This document shows, one piece after another, positions 1-8,208 of a stretch of DNA of 22,337 bases. The position numbers and the translations under genes are program-made. A model generated the notes under the pieces. The model saw nothing but the letters and a program-made list of their open reading frames with translations. It did no database searches and had not been told where the DNA came from. Positions within the stretch are counted from its first letter, which is position 1. The number at the start of each line of letters is the position of its first letter. This DNA comes from an uncultured marine group I thaumarchaeote (GTDB taxonomy: Archaea; Thermoproteota; Nitrososphaeria; Nitrososphaerales; Nitrosopumilaceae): the NCBI GenBank assembly GCA_902512865.1, contig CABXKZ010000007.1, positions 1 to 22,337 on the forward strand, read 5' to 3'.

Positions 1-290
1 AAAATAATTGCTAAATCAATATCCGATTCATCAAGAACATATGGAGCTAAATGTCCTACAATTAATAATTTATCTAAATTCAATTTTTGAATTTCATTTT
101 TTAATCTTGTAGTGTCAACTTCAATACCATCATCATTTCTCTCTCCAAAATCATTCTCAATTGCAAATTTGTTAATATCTAATATCTGATACGAAGCATC
201 GTATTTTAGGAATAACTCTGCGATTGTATGTTTACCTACACCTGGATTTCCTGTAATTACTAGATTCACATATTTCCTTTTTGTATCCAT
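1..290 (-). CDS. Fap7/AK6-like adenylate kinase-family NTPase (5' part only)
   Basis: The minus-strand frame opens with ATG at 290-288 and runs off the left edge after 96 codons. It starts MDTKRKYVNLVITGNPGVGK and so has a P-loop at residues 14-20. Further on, GHLAPYVL at about 79-86 followed by a hydrophobic strand (DLAII) matches the layout of the archaeal Fap7/AK6 family. Members of that family are small NMP kinases or ATPases that help mature the small ribosomal subunit. The residue right after the Walker A lysine is His21, where Ser or Thr is normal (Thr22 follows). The gene is divergent from the YchF gene with 51 bp between the starts. The family call rests on the P-loop, the GHL strand and the N-terminal position; the catalytic C-terminal part lies outside the window. 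Confidence 0.75.
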   Translation of the reverse strand, partial: MDTKRKYVNLVITGNPGVGKHTIAELFLKYDASYQILDINKFAIENDFGERNDDGIEVDTTRLKNEIQKLNLDKLLIVGHLAPYVLDESDIDLAII

Positions 291-309
291 GATTAATGAA
301 TTTCTGTAA

Positions 310-319
310 TACTAATATG
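310..319. promoter_or_regulatory. TATA-like element in the kinase/YchF divergent region
   Basis: TACTAATATG lies almost exactly midway in the 51-bp space between two divergent start codons (290 minus, 342 plus). Its core, TAATAT at 313-318, is 24-29 bp upstream of the YchF ATG and 23-28 bp upstream of the kinase ATG. That is the spacing expected of a TATA box for leaderless archaeal mRNA in both directions. Inferred from position and composition only. Confidence 0.45.
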
Positions 320-341
320 ATCAAATGAAAACTATCTCCAT

Positions 342-1535
342 ATGCAAATTGGTTTACTTGGCAAGGCTAATGTTGGAAAATCAACTTTTTTCTCAGCCGC
401 AACAGAAACAATTGTACAAAGTGGAAATTTTCCATTTACTACAATTGAACCAAATGTTGGAGTTTGCTATTTGAAAATTAATTGTGAATGTAAAAATTTG
501 GATAATAGATGTGAAAATGAATTATGTCATAATGGTACTAGATTTGTTCCTGTAAAATTAATTGATGTTGCAGGTTTAGTTCCAGGTGCACATGAGGGTA
601 AAGGACTAGGAAATCAATTTCTTACTGATGCTATGAAAGCAGATGCATTGATTCATGTAGTTGATATTTCTGGTTCAACTGATATTCAAGGACAACCAGT
701 AAATGTTGGAACACATAATCCATTAGAAGATATAAAATTTGTTGAAGAAGAATTTGATTTATGGTTTAAACAAATTCTTGATAGAGAATGGCCAAAACTT
801 GTTAAAGAAATAGATCAAAAACGTACAAAAATTACTGATGGGATTACAAATAGATTTACTGGATTGGGAATTTTGGAATCTCAAGTTGATGCAGTTTTAA
901 TATCGATGTCATTGAAAACAAAAAAACCACAAGATTGGTCAGAAAATGATATTATAGCATTCCTAAAATCCCTACGAAAAAAAGCAAAACCATTACTCAT
1001 TGCAGCTAACAAAGCAGACTTGTGTGATAATCTCGAAATTCTTGAAAAAATATCTGACACATTCACAGTAATTCCTTCTAGCGCTGAAACTGAACTTTTA
1101 TTGAAAAAGGCTACAAAAGCTAAATTAATTGATTATGTACCTGGCGATGATAACTTTACAGGGAAAACTGATACTCAATTATCTGAACAACAAAATAATG
1201 CATTACATCTTGCAAAAAATGTTCTAACAAAAATTCAAACCACTGGTGTTCAAAAAATACTAAATTCAATAATCTTTGATGTTTTAGATATGATTGTTGT
1301 TTATCCTGTTGAAGATGAGACCAAATTAACTAACAAACAAGGACAAGTTCTGCCTGATGCACGATTACTAAAAAATGGTTCCACAGCAAAACAATTAGCA
1401 TTTACAATCCATCAAGATATTGGCAATGGGTTTTTACATGCAATTGATGCGAAAACAAAACAACGTATTGGTGCTGATCATAAACTCAAAAATGGTGATA
1501 TAATAAAAATTGTATCAACATTAAGTAGAGGTTAG
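342..1535 (+). CDS. ychF: YchF/OLA1-family GTPase (archaeal type)
   Basis: Translation-associated P-loop GTPase of the Obg/YchF family, 397 aa. The G1 loop is GKANVGKST at residues 7-15. G3 is DVAGLVPGAHEGKGLG starting at residue 75. G4 is NKAD at 223-226; this is the standard guanine-specifying NKxD, unlike the NxxE of the ATP-preferring OLA1 proteins. A Cys-rich insert at residues 48-63 (C48, C50, C57, C62, H63) follows the first strands. Residues from about 305 to the end form a TGS domain, ending in the typical NGDIIKIVSTLSRG. YchF proteins bind ribosomes, but their exact role is unsettled. The ATG at 342 places the P-loop right at the N-terminus as usual. Kae1 begins 1 nt after the stop, so the two are probably co-transcribed. 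Confidence 0.93.
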   Translation: MQIGLLGKANVGKSTFFSAATETIVQSGNFPFTTIEPNVGVCYLKINCECKNLDNRCENELCHNGTRFVPVKLIDVAGLVPGAHEGKGLGNQFLTDAMKADALIHVVDISGSTDIQGQPVNVGTHNPLEDIKFVEEEFDLWFKQILDREWPKLVKEIDQKRTKITDGITNRFTGLGILESQVDAVLISMSLKTKKPQDWSENDIIAFLKSLRKKAKPLLIAANKADLCDNLEILEKISDTFTVIPSSAETELLLKKATKAKLIDYVPGDDNFTGKTDTQLSEQQNNALHLAKNVLTKIQTTGVQKILNSIIFDVLDMIVVYPVEDETKLTNKQGQVLPDARLLKNGSTAKQLAFTIHQDIGNGFLHAIDAKTKQRIGADHKLKNGDIIKIVSTLSRG

Positions 1536-1536
1536 T

Positions 1537-2520
1537 ATGATTTGTTTAGGAATTGAAAGCACAGCACATACTTTCTCATGTGCTGTAATTGAAAAAAAAC
1601 AAAAAAACGGAAAAATCTTGTCAGATGTAAGAAAAATCTACAAACCTCCTGAGGGAGAAGGAATACATCCTCGAGAAGCATCACGTCATCATATCGAAAA
1701 CAGCTCTTTTGTTTTAAAACAATGTCTCGATGAAGCAAAAATCAAAATTAATGATCTTGATATGATTGCATATGCTGGTGGTCCTGGCCTTGGACCTTGT
1801 TTAAGAGTTGGCGCTGTTGTAGCACGTTCACTTTCATCATATTATGATATTCCAATTTATCCGGTAAACCATGCAATTGGACATATAGAATTAGGCAAGC
1901 TTCTAACCGGAGCAAAAAATCCATTGGTTCTTCTTGTTTCAGGTGGACATACAATGATTCTTGCATTCTCTTCAGGACGATGGCGAGTATTTGGTGAAAC
2001 TTTGGATATAACTTTGGGCCAACTTTTAGATCAGTTTGGACGGTCATTAGGATTTGCTTCACCATGTGGGAAAAAAATTGAAGAACTAGCAAACAAATCA
2101 ACCAATTACATTGATCTACCATATGTGGTAAAAGGAAACGATGTATCATTCTCAGGCTTACTGTCTGCTGCAAAACAAAGTACCTCAAAAGGAATTGAAG
2201 ATGCATGTTATTCGTTACAAGAAACTGCATTTGCTATGATTGCTGAGGCAACAGAACGTGCTTTAGCATTTACTAGAAAAAATGAAATTATGATAGTTGG
2301 AGGAGTTGCTGCAAACAAAAGGCTATCTTCTATGTTGAAAGAAGTATGTAAAAGACAGAAAGCAAAATTTTTTGTTGTCCCACTAAATTATGCAGGTGAT
2401 TGTGGTTCTCAAATTGCCTGGACTGGTATTCGAGAATCAAGTGTATCTAGTGGTGTTAAGATTAAAGATACATTTGTTAAACAATCTTGGAGACTAGATA
2501 GTGTTGATGTTCTTTACTGA
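1537..2520 (+). CDS. kae1: tRNA N6-threonylcarbamoyladenosine synthase subunit Kae1 (KEOPS)
   Basis: Catalytic subunit of the KEOPS complex, which transfers the threonylcarbamoyl group to A37 of ANN-decoding tRNAs in the cytoplasm. It is a 327-aa ASKHA-fold protein. The metal-binding pair is H112 and H116 in NHAIGH. The phosphate-binding loop is VSGGHT (134-139). DVSFSGLL lies at 202-209 and VGGVAANKRL starts at 254. The second metal Asp is D288 in AGDCGSQIAWTG; the neighbours of that Asp differ from the more usual DNGAMIA, but the Asp is kept. The protein stops after the Kae1 domain, so it is not fused to the Bud32 kinase as in some archaea, and no Bud32, Cgi121 or Pcc1 gene was seen in the window. 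It follows ychF with a 1-nt gap. Its 3' end overlaps the convergent gene by 7 bp. Confidence 0.95.
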   Translation: MICLGIESTAHTFSCAVIEKKQKNGKILSDVRKIYKPPEGEGIHPREASRHHIENSSFVLKQCLDEAKIKINDLDMIAYAGGPGLGPCLRVGAVVARSLSSYYDIPIYPVNHAIGHIELGKLLTGAKNPLVLLVSGGHTMILAFSSGRWRVFGETLDITLGQLLDQFGRSLGFASPCGKKIEELANKSTNYIDLPYVVKGNDVSFSGLLSAAKQSTSKGIEDACYSLQETAFAMIAEATERALAFTRKNEIMIVGGVAANKRLSSMLKEVCKRQKAKFFVVPLNYAGDCGSQIAWTGIRESSVSSGVKIKDTFVKQSWRLDSVDVLY

Positions 2521-2837
2521 TTCTTAAAATCTTCTATGGCATCTTGAATATCTTCTAACCATCCGCCTGTTCCTAAAACCCCAAACTTATATGATTTTTC
2601 ATCTTTATCATTTTTAATTTTAAAACAAATCTTTTTGATAAATCTGCCTTCTTTCCATACATCTACCTGATCTAAAGGAACGTCAATTACAGTTTCACCC
2701 ATTTTTGTTGTAAAGTCTGCAATTCTACTTTTTCTTTTATCAAATGCAATACGTTTGTTAGTCAATGTTAGAACTCCTGTGCCTAATTCATCTTCATTAC
2801 AATCTTCTTGTTTTAATCGTTTTTCGTCTTCATCCAT
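2514..2837 (-). CDS. Small PH/GRAM-like domain protein
   Basis: 107-aa acidic soluble protein of unknown function. After a charged N-terminus (residues 1-18), the segment GTGVLTLTNKRIAFDKRKSR (about 19-38) resembles the start of GRAM/bacterial PH-like domains, where a 'lets you see, labels you' strand pair carries the LTNKRI signature. The following beta-rich segment has VPLDQVDVWKEG at 53-64, and a C-terminal amphipathic helix (WLEDIQDAIEDF) completes the PH-like order. There is no membrane segment or signal peptide. Its stop overlaps the kae1 stop by 7 bp, tail to tail. A TATA-like palindrome (2851-2862) lies upstream. The fold assignment is by pattern only; a ligand or partner cannot be inferred. 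Confidence 0.7.
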   Translation of the reverse strand: MDEDEKRLKQEDCNEDELGTGVLTLTNKRIAFDKRKSRIADFTTKMGETVIDVPLDQVDVWKEGRFIKKICFKIKNDKDEKSYKFGVLGTGGWLEDIQDAIEDFKNQ

Positions 2838-2850
2838 ATTACTATTGAAA

Positions 2851-2862
2851 AATTATATAATT
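2851..2862 (-). promoter_or_regulatory. Candidate TATA element for the PH/GRAM-like gene
   Basis: AATTATATAATT is a perfect AT-only palindrome about 14-25 bp upstream of the minus-strand ATG at 2837. The spacing roughly fits an archaeal TATA box for a near-leaderless transcript. AT-rich composition makes chance occurrence likely. Confidence 0.3.
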
Positions 2863-2910
2863 AATGGCTTTACCTAGAAATGCTAAAAATGCCACATTTT
2901 ATCTAAAAAT

Positions 2911-3363
2911 ATGAAACAAAAGTACAAAGAATATCTAAAACTAAACAAAAATGTTCTTCTAGGTTTTCTTGGCTCAATTATTGTATCTGCAATTGCTGCA
3001 GATTACTTTGGTGATCAAGATGATTATCTTAACACATCATTAACTTTGATAATAGATTATGCCATGTTTTTTTCAATATTTGGTGGGTTATTTTATTTTG
3101 ATAATAGAAAGAAATATGTTTTAAATAACGGTCAAAGAGATAACACACTTTTAAAATCAGATCTAATAAAAATAATTTCATCATTAGGAATTGGTGAAGT
3201 TGTTTATACAATTGTTAGATGGACTCTACAATACTATTTTTTGCTGATAAATTATGAACCATACATGGCATCAATCATTTCACAATTGATCTCTACTGTA
3301 GTTTACATGGTTACATTAAATTTGTCTGTAAAACTTACAAAATTGTACAAAGATGGAAGTTAG
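2911..3363 (+). CDS. Four-helix integral membrane protein, unknown function
   Basis: 150 aa with four likely transmembrane segments: about residues 14-33, 43-63, 86-112 and 119-141. They are separated by short charged loops (DNRKKYVLNNGQRDN at 64-78) and followed by a basic tail (KLTKLYKDGS). No catalytic motif or signal peptidase site was recognised, and I cannot assign a family. The last 11 nt overlap the start of the RNase HI-like gene, so the two are probably translated from one mRNA. ATG at 2911 is used because it precedes the first helix with a short basic N-terminus and has a TATA-like CTAAAAAT about 25 bp upstream. Confidence 0.8.
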   Translation: MKQKYKEYLKLNKNVLLGFLGSIIVSAIAADYFGDQDDYLNTSLTLIIDYAMFFSIFGGLFYFDNRKKYVLNNGQRDNTLLKSDLIKIISSLGIGEVVYTIVRWTLQYYFLLINYEPYMASIISQLISTVVYMVTLNLSVKLTKLYKDGS

Positions 3364-3709
3364 TGTTTATGTTGATGGTTCAGGTGGTGAAAAATCTGGA
3401 TATGGATTTTTTATTAAAGAAACTGGAGAATCTTTCTATGAAGAAAAATTAGGAATAACAAACAATCAGGCAGAATACCATGCTATAATTGTAGCATTAA
3501 AAAAATTTCAAGGTTCAAGCGATAAAATTACAATTTTTAGTGACTCAAAAAATACTGTAAATCAATTAAATCACGAATTTGCAATAAATAATGAACAATT
3601 ACGAATTTTAGCACAAGAATCTTGGTTATTAATTCCAAAAATTCCTAAATTAAAAATAAAATGGATTCCGCGAAAGGAAAATTTGGCAGGAAAGATGCTT
3701 GGAAGCTAA
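3353..3709 (+). CDS. rnhA: Ribonuclease HI-like protein, atypical C-terminus
   Basis: 118-aa RNase H-fold protein; the family cuts RNA in RNA/DNA hybrids. The first three acidic active-site residues are visible: D8 in YVDGSG, E41 in NNQAEYHAI and D64 in FSDSK. The fourth, normally an Asp in an N-x-x-A-D-x-L-A context near the C-terminus, is not seen: the equivalent segment reads RKENLAGKMLGS and then stops, with Gly113 where Asp is expected. The protein is therefore short for the family and may use a three-acid site or be impaired. In the +1 frame the text after KML would read EANLE and stop, so a one-base indel near 3700 would change only the last few residues. The start overlaps the upstream membrane-protein gene by 11 nt. 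Confidence 0.85.
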   Translation: MEVSVYVDGSGGEKSGYGFFIKETGESFYEEKLGITNNQAEYHAIIVALKKFQGSSDKITIFSDSKNTVNQLNHEFAINNEQLRILAQESWLLIPKIPKLKIKWIPRKENLAGKMLGS

Positions 3710-3720
3710 TTTGGAATAGC

Positions 3721-3730
3721 TTTAATTATA
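3721..3730 (+). promoter_or_regulatory. TATA-like element upstream of the ADP-forming synthetase gene
   Basis: TTTAATTATA ends 28 bp before the ATG at 3758, compatible with a TATA box giving a leader of a few nucleotides. A 14-bp palindrome lies between it and the start codon. Confidence 0.45.
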
Positions 3731-3736
3731 GAAAAA

Positions 3737-3750
3737 TTTTAGATCTAAAA
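3737..3750. promoter_or_regulatory. 14-bp perfect palindrome, candidate operator
   Basis: TTTTAGATCTAAAA is its own reverse complement. It sits between the TATA-like element (3721-3730) and the ATG at 3758, centred about 14 bp before the start codon. A repressor bound here would cover the expected transcription start. No factor can be named. Confidence 0.35.
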
Positions 3751-3757
3751 ACATACC

Positions 3758-5854
3758 ATGACTGACTCAGTTTTTCTTTCTCCGAAATCTATTGCCATTA
3801 TTGGTGCTTCTGATAAAGAAGGTAGTGTAGGTCGTGCAATAACCTCAAACATTATGAAAGGTTACAAAGGTATAATTTATCCAATCAGTCCAACACGTGA
3901 AACTGTCTTTGATAAAAAAGCATACAAGTCTGTCCTTGATGTTCCTGGAAAAATTGATCTTGCAGTTGTTGTAACAAAAAATACTATAGTTCCTGCAGTA
4001 CTAGAAGAATGTGGAAAAAAGAAACTTAGGGGTGCAATTGTTATCACTGCAGGATTCAAAGAAGTTGATGCAGAAGGCGCAAAATTAGAACAAAAATTAA
4101 AAGATATTGCAAAAAAATACAAATTACAAATTATTGGTCCAAACTGTCTTGGTGTGATGAATCTTGAACCTAAAACCATGATGAACTCAACATTTCTTAA
4201 AATTACTCCAAAATCTGGAGAAATTGCTCTCATTTCACAAAGTGGTGCAATATGTGCTGCATTAGTTGAAGATGCTAGTGCACAAGGAATTGGATTTTCT
4301 GCTGTAATTAGTATGGGAAACAAAGCTGACATGAGTGAAGTTGATATTCTCAAAATGCTTGCAGAACACAAACAAACCAAAGTTATTGTTATGTATCTTG
4401 AAGATATGGGAAATGGTCACGAATTTCTCAAAGTGTGTAAAGATATCACAAGAAAAAAGAAAAAACCTGTATTAGTATTAAAATCAGGACGTAGTCCTGA
4501 AGGTGCAAAAGCTGCAATGTCACATACTGGAGCATTAATGGGTTCTGATGAAATTTATGATGCTTTACTAAAACAATCTGGTGCAATTCGTGTTGATACC
4601 ATGGAAGAATTATTTGATTATGCAACTGCTTTCTCAAAACAACCTCTTCCTATGAATGGTGATTTAGTTATTGTTTCTAATGCTGGTGGACCAGCAATAA
4701 TCTCAACGGATGCATGTTCTAAACTCGGAATTAAAATGGCAAAAATTGAAGAGATAAGAAAAAAAATTGACGCTGTAATTCCTCCATGGGGAAGTTCACG
4801 TAATCCTGTAGATATTGTAGGCGATGCAGATTTTAATAGATTTGAAAATGTACTTAACGAAGTATTAAAACACAAAAATGTTGGTTCTGTAATCTCTATG
4901 TGTACACCATCTGCTACATTAGATTATGACAAGCTTGCTAAAGTTATAGTATCAATGTCAAAAAAATACAAGAAAACAATGTTGGCTAGTTTAATGGGAT
5001 TGGATGAAGGAATAACTAATCGTGAAATTTTAGCAAATGGAGACGTTCCTTACTATACGTATGCAGAAGGTTCAATTCGTGCGCTAAACGCAATGCTCAC
5101 CTTTACAAATTGGGTAAAAAACCCCTCTGGAAAAACTACAAAATTCATTGTCAAAAAGGACAAAGTGAAAAAAATCCTAGATACTGCAAAAAAAGAAAAA
5201 AGAAATGCCTTACTAGAAGAAGAAGGACAGGAAATTCTTCGAGCATATGGATTCCCATTACCTGCTAGCAAACTTGCGAAAACAAAAAAAGAAGCAGTAA
5301 CTGCTTCTAAAAAAATTGGTTATCCTGTAGTTTTAAAAATTGCATCTCCCCAAATCATTCATAAATCTGATGCAGGTGGAGTTAAAGTAAATCTACAAAA
5401 TGCAAAGGATGTTGAAAATGCATTTGATACTATAATAAAAAATGCAAAAAAATATGACAAAAAGGCTGACATCAAAGGCGTTCTAGTTGTTGAAATGGTA
5501 AAAGGAGGAAAAGAGATGATTATTGGTTCAAAACTTGAACCTGGATTTGGACCTGTTGTGATGCTTGGAATGGGTGGTATCTATGTTGAAGTTCTAAAAG
5601 ATGTTACTTTCAAACTTGCACCAATGACTAACATTGAAGCAGATGATATGATCTCTTCAATTAAAACTAAAAAAATTCTAGAAGGAGTTAGAGGAGAAAA
5701 ACCATCTGATATCAAAAAACTATCAGAATGTATTCAAAGATTATCTCAGCTAGTTTCTGATTTTAATGAAATTAAAGAATTAGATATGAATCCCGTTTTA
5801 GTTATGGAAAAAAATAATGGTTGTAAAGTTCTAGATGTACGCATAGGTCTCTAG
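3758..5854 (+). CDS. ADP-forming acyl-CoA synthetase, probably 4-hydroxybutyrate-CoA ligase
   Basis: 698-aa single-chain NDP-forming acyl-CoA synthetase. Domain order: CoA-binding Rossmann domain (about 8-140, with SIAIIGASDKEGSVG at the start and GPNCLG at 127-132), succinyl-CoA-ligase-like domains (about 150-460), and ATP-grasp domain (about 485-698, with HKSDAGGV at 535-542, MLGMGGIYVEVLKD and ELDMNP). The phospho-accepting His is H256 in MSHTGALMG. In Nitrosopumilus such enzymes activate 3-hydroxypropionate and 4-hydroxybutyrate, giving ADP rather than AMP and so saving energy. The gene directly downstream is 4-hydroxybutyryl-CoA dehydratase, the same arrangement as in N. maritimus, so 4-hydroxybutyrate is the most likely substrate. 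Sequence alone does not exclude 3-hydroxypropionate or other short acids. Confidence 0.92.
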   Translation: MTDSVFLSPKSIAIIGASDKEGSVGRAITSNIMKGYKGIIYPISPTRETVFDKKAYKSVLDVPGKIDLAVVVTKNTIVPAVLEECGKKKLRGAIVITAGFKEVDAEGAKLEQKLKDIAKKYKLQIIGPNCLGVMNLEPKTMMNSTFLKITPKSGEIALISQSGAICAALVEDASAQGIGFSAVISMGNKADMSEVDILKMLAEHKQTKVIVMYLEDMGNGHEFLKVCKDITRKKKKPVLVLKSGRSPEGAKAAMSHTGALMGSDEIYDALLKQSGAIRVDTMEELFDYATAFSKQPLPMNGDLVIVSNAGGPAIISTDACSKLGIKMAKIEEIRKKIDAVIPPWGSSRNPVDIVGDADFNRFENVLNEVLKHKNVGSVISMCTPSATLDYDKLAKVIVSMSKKYKKTMLASLMGLDEGITNREILANGDVPYYTYAEGSIRALNAMLTFTNWVKNPSGKTTKFIVKKDKVKKILDTAKKEKRNALLEEEGQEILRAYGFPLPASKLAKTKKEAVTASKKIGYPVVLKIASPQIIHKSDAGGVKVNLQNAKDVENAFDTIIKNAKKYDKKADIKGVLVVEMVKGGKEMIIGSKLEPGFGPVVMLGMGGIYVEVLKDVTFKLAPMTNIEADDMISSIKTKKILEGVRGEKPSDIKKLSECIQRLSQLVSDFNEIKELDMNPVLVMEKNNGCKVLDVRIGL

Positions 5855-5878
5855 TTAGGCACAGCTCTTTTTGGAAAC

Positions 5879-5888
5879 TTTTTAATTA
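5879..5888 (+). promoter_or_regulatory. TATA-like element upstream of 4-hydroxybutyryl-CoA dehydratase
   Basis: The T-rich run leading into TTTAATTA is centred about 31 bp before the ATG at 5915. It resembles the TTTAATTATA element before the preceding gene, so abfD may be transcribed from its own promoter as well as by readthrough. Confidence 0.4.
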
Positions 5889-5893
5889 TTTGA

Positions 5894-5906
5894 ATCACTA
5901 AGTGAT
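5894..5906. promoter_or_regulatory. 13-bp perfect palindrome, candidate operator
   Basis: ATCACT-A-AGTGAT is a perfect inverted repeat with a 1-bp centre. It lies between the TATA-like element and the ATG at 5915, centred about 15 bp before the start codon. This is nearly the same place as the palindrome before the synthetase gene, though the sequence differs. Function is inferred from position only. Confidence 0.35.
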
Positions 5907-5914
5907 ACATCGAC

Positions 5915-7438
<1,524 letters not shown>

Positions 7439-7440
7439 TC

Positions 7441-8163
7441 TTAAAGTTCTTTTTTATCGCCATCTACTGATTCATCTTTATCTGATGATTTGGTATATTC
7501 AGAATCTTTATTGTTATCTAAAGTTCTATTTGAATCGCCATCCACTATTCCTTTATGATGTATATCTGATACTGATTCATCTTTGTTATTTTCAACAACA
7601 TCATTTGAATCGCCATCTACTGACTTATCTTTTGTATATTGAAATTCAATTTTTTTCTTTTCCTTACCAGCAAAATGTTTTACAACCATGACGCCAATTA
7701 TGACTGCAATTATTATGTAGTTTATTGGTGGCTGAAGAATTTGTGTTATGTATCCTACCTGTGGCACCACATGTTCCACTTTTCCTAGATATTCCTTTTC
7801 TGTTATTGGATAATCTGTACCTGCAATTGATGCTGCATTAGCATCTCCTCTCGTTCTAACTATTTTTGGATCTTCCCCCATGAGTAAACTAACTCTATGA
7901 ACAATCACTCGTTCTTTTCCCTGTTCGTATAACTTTGGTGAATAAAATACAATAATGTCACCTTTTTTCACATCTTGAAATGGTGTATTTCCTTCAACAA
8001 CTATGACATCGTGAACCTGCAGTACTGGAATCATACTTCCACTTGAAACAACATAAAATGGATTTGGAGTTCCAAAAACTGCCTGTAAACCAAACCATAT
8101 GACAGCAATTGCTACAACTATGATTATTATATCTTTGATGAGATTTTTTGTTGAACTTGCCAA
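7441..8163 (-). CDS. Archaeal-type (Sec11-like) signal peptidase I with repetitive C-terminal tail
   Basis: 240-aa membrane protease that removes signal peptides from Sec-exported proteins. Transmembrane segments lie at about residues 11-31 and 147-164. The catalytic Ser is S43 in SSGSMIPVL. H90 in VHRV replaces the bacterial Lys, as in archaeal and ER enzymes, and D108 lies in RTRGDANA. After the second helix a basic stretch (GKEKKK) leads into a cytoplasmic-side tail of about 70 hydrophilic residues. In the tail the unit VDGDS(N)...NNKD recurs three times (residues 182, 208 and 233), which is unusual for the family. Translation appears to start at TTG (8163-8161), as no in-frame ATG lies nearby and the first helix needs this N-terminus. 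A 13-bp palindrome (8190-8202) lies upstream. Confidence 0.92.
   Translation of the reverse strand: MASSTKNLIKDIIIIVVAIAVIWFGLQAVFGTPNPFYVVSSGSMIPVLQVHDVIVVEGNTPFQDVKKGDIIVFYSPKLYEQGKERVIVHRVSLLMGEDPKIVRTRGDANAASIAGTDYPITEKEYLGKVEHVVPQVGYITQILQPPINYIIIAVIIGVMVVKHFAGKEKKKIEFQYTKDKSVDGDSNDVVENNKDESVSDIHHKGIVDGDSNRTLDNNKDSEYTKSSDKDESVDGDKKEL
7444..7640 (-). repeat. Degenerate tandem repeat inside the signal peptidase tail
   Basis: The motif CGCCATC begins at 7458, 7536 and 7611 on the + strand, giving periods of 78 and 75 bp. Flanking words such as AAAGTTCT before it and ATCTACTGA after it recur as well. The periods are multiples of three, so the reading frame is kept and the units encode VDGDS-type acidic repeats. 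Confidence 0.7.
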
Positions 8164-8189
8164 ATTATCTATGCTCGCAAATTTACTAA

Positions 8190-8202
8190 GATAAGTCTTA
8201 TC
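8190..8202. promoter_or_regulatory. 13-bp perfect palindrome upstream of the signal peptidase
   Basis: GATAAG-T-CTTATC is a perfect inverted repeat in the 45-bp space between the zinc-ribbon gene stop and the signal peptidase TTG. It is centred about 33 bp upstream of that start, where BRE/TATA elements would lie. It could be an operator or a small hairpin at the end of the upstream transcript. Confidence 0.3.
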
Positions 8203-8208
8203 GATTAT

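Noticed and set aside
1748..2230. Long open frame (160 codons) on the minus strand inside kae1
   Set aside because: The translation is rich in Leu, Gln, His and Met with no recognisable motif, and it mirrors a well-supported gene; it is a shadow of kae1 codon use.
3695..3720. Frameshift that truncates the RNase HI-like protein
   Set aside because: The alternative frame adds only EANLE before a stop and does not restore the missing Asp, so a frameshift does not explain the unusual active site.
3877..4380. 167-codon minus-strand frame inside the acyl-CoA synthetase gene
   Set aside because: It lies wholly opposite the conserved CoA-binding region and reads as low-quality Ser/Phe/Ile-rich sequence; no independent start signal.
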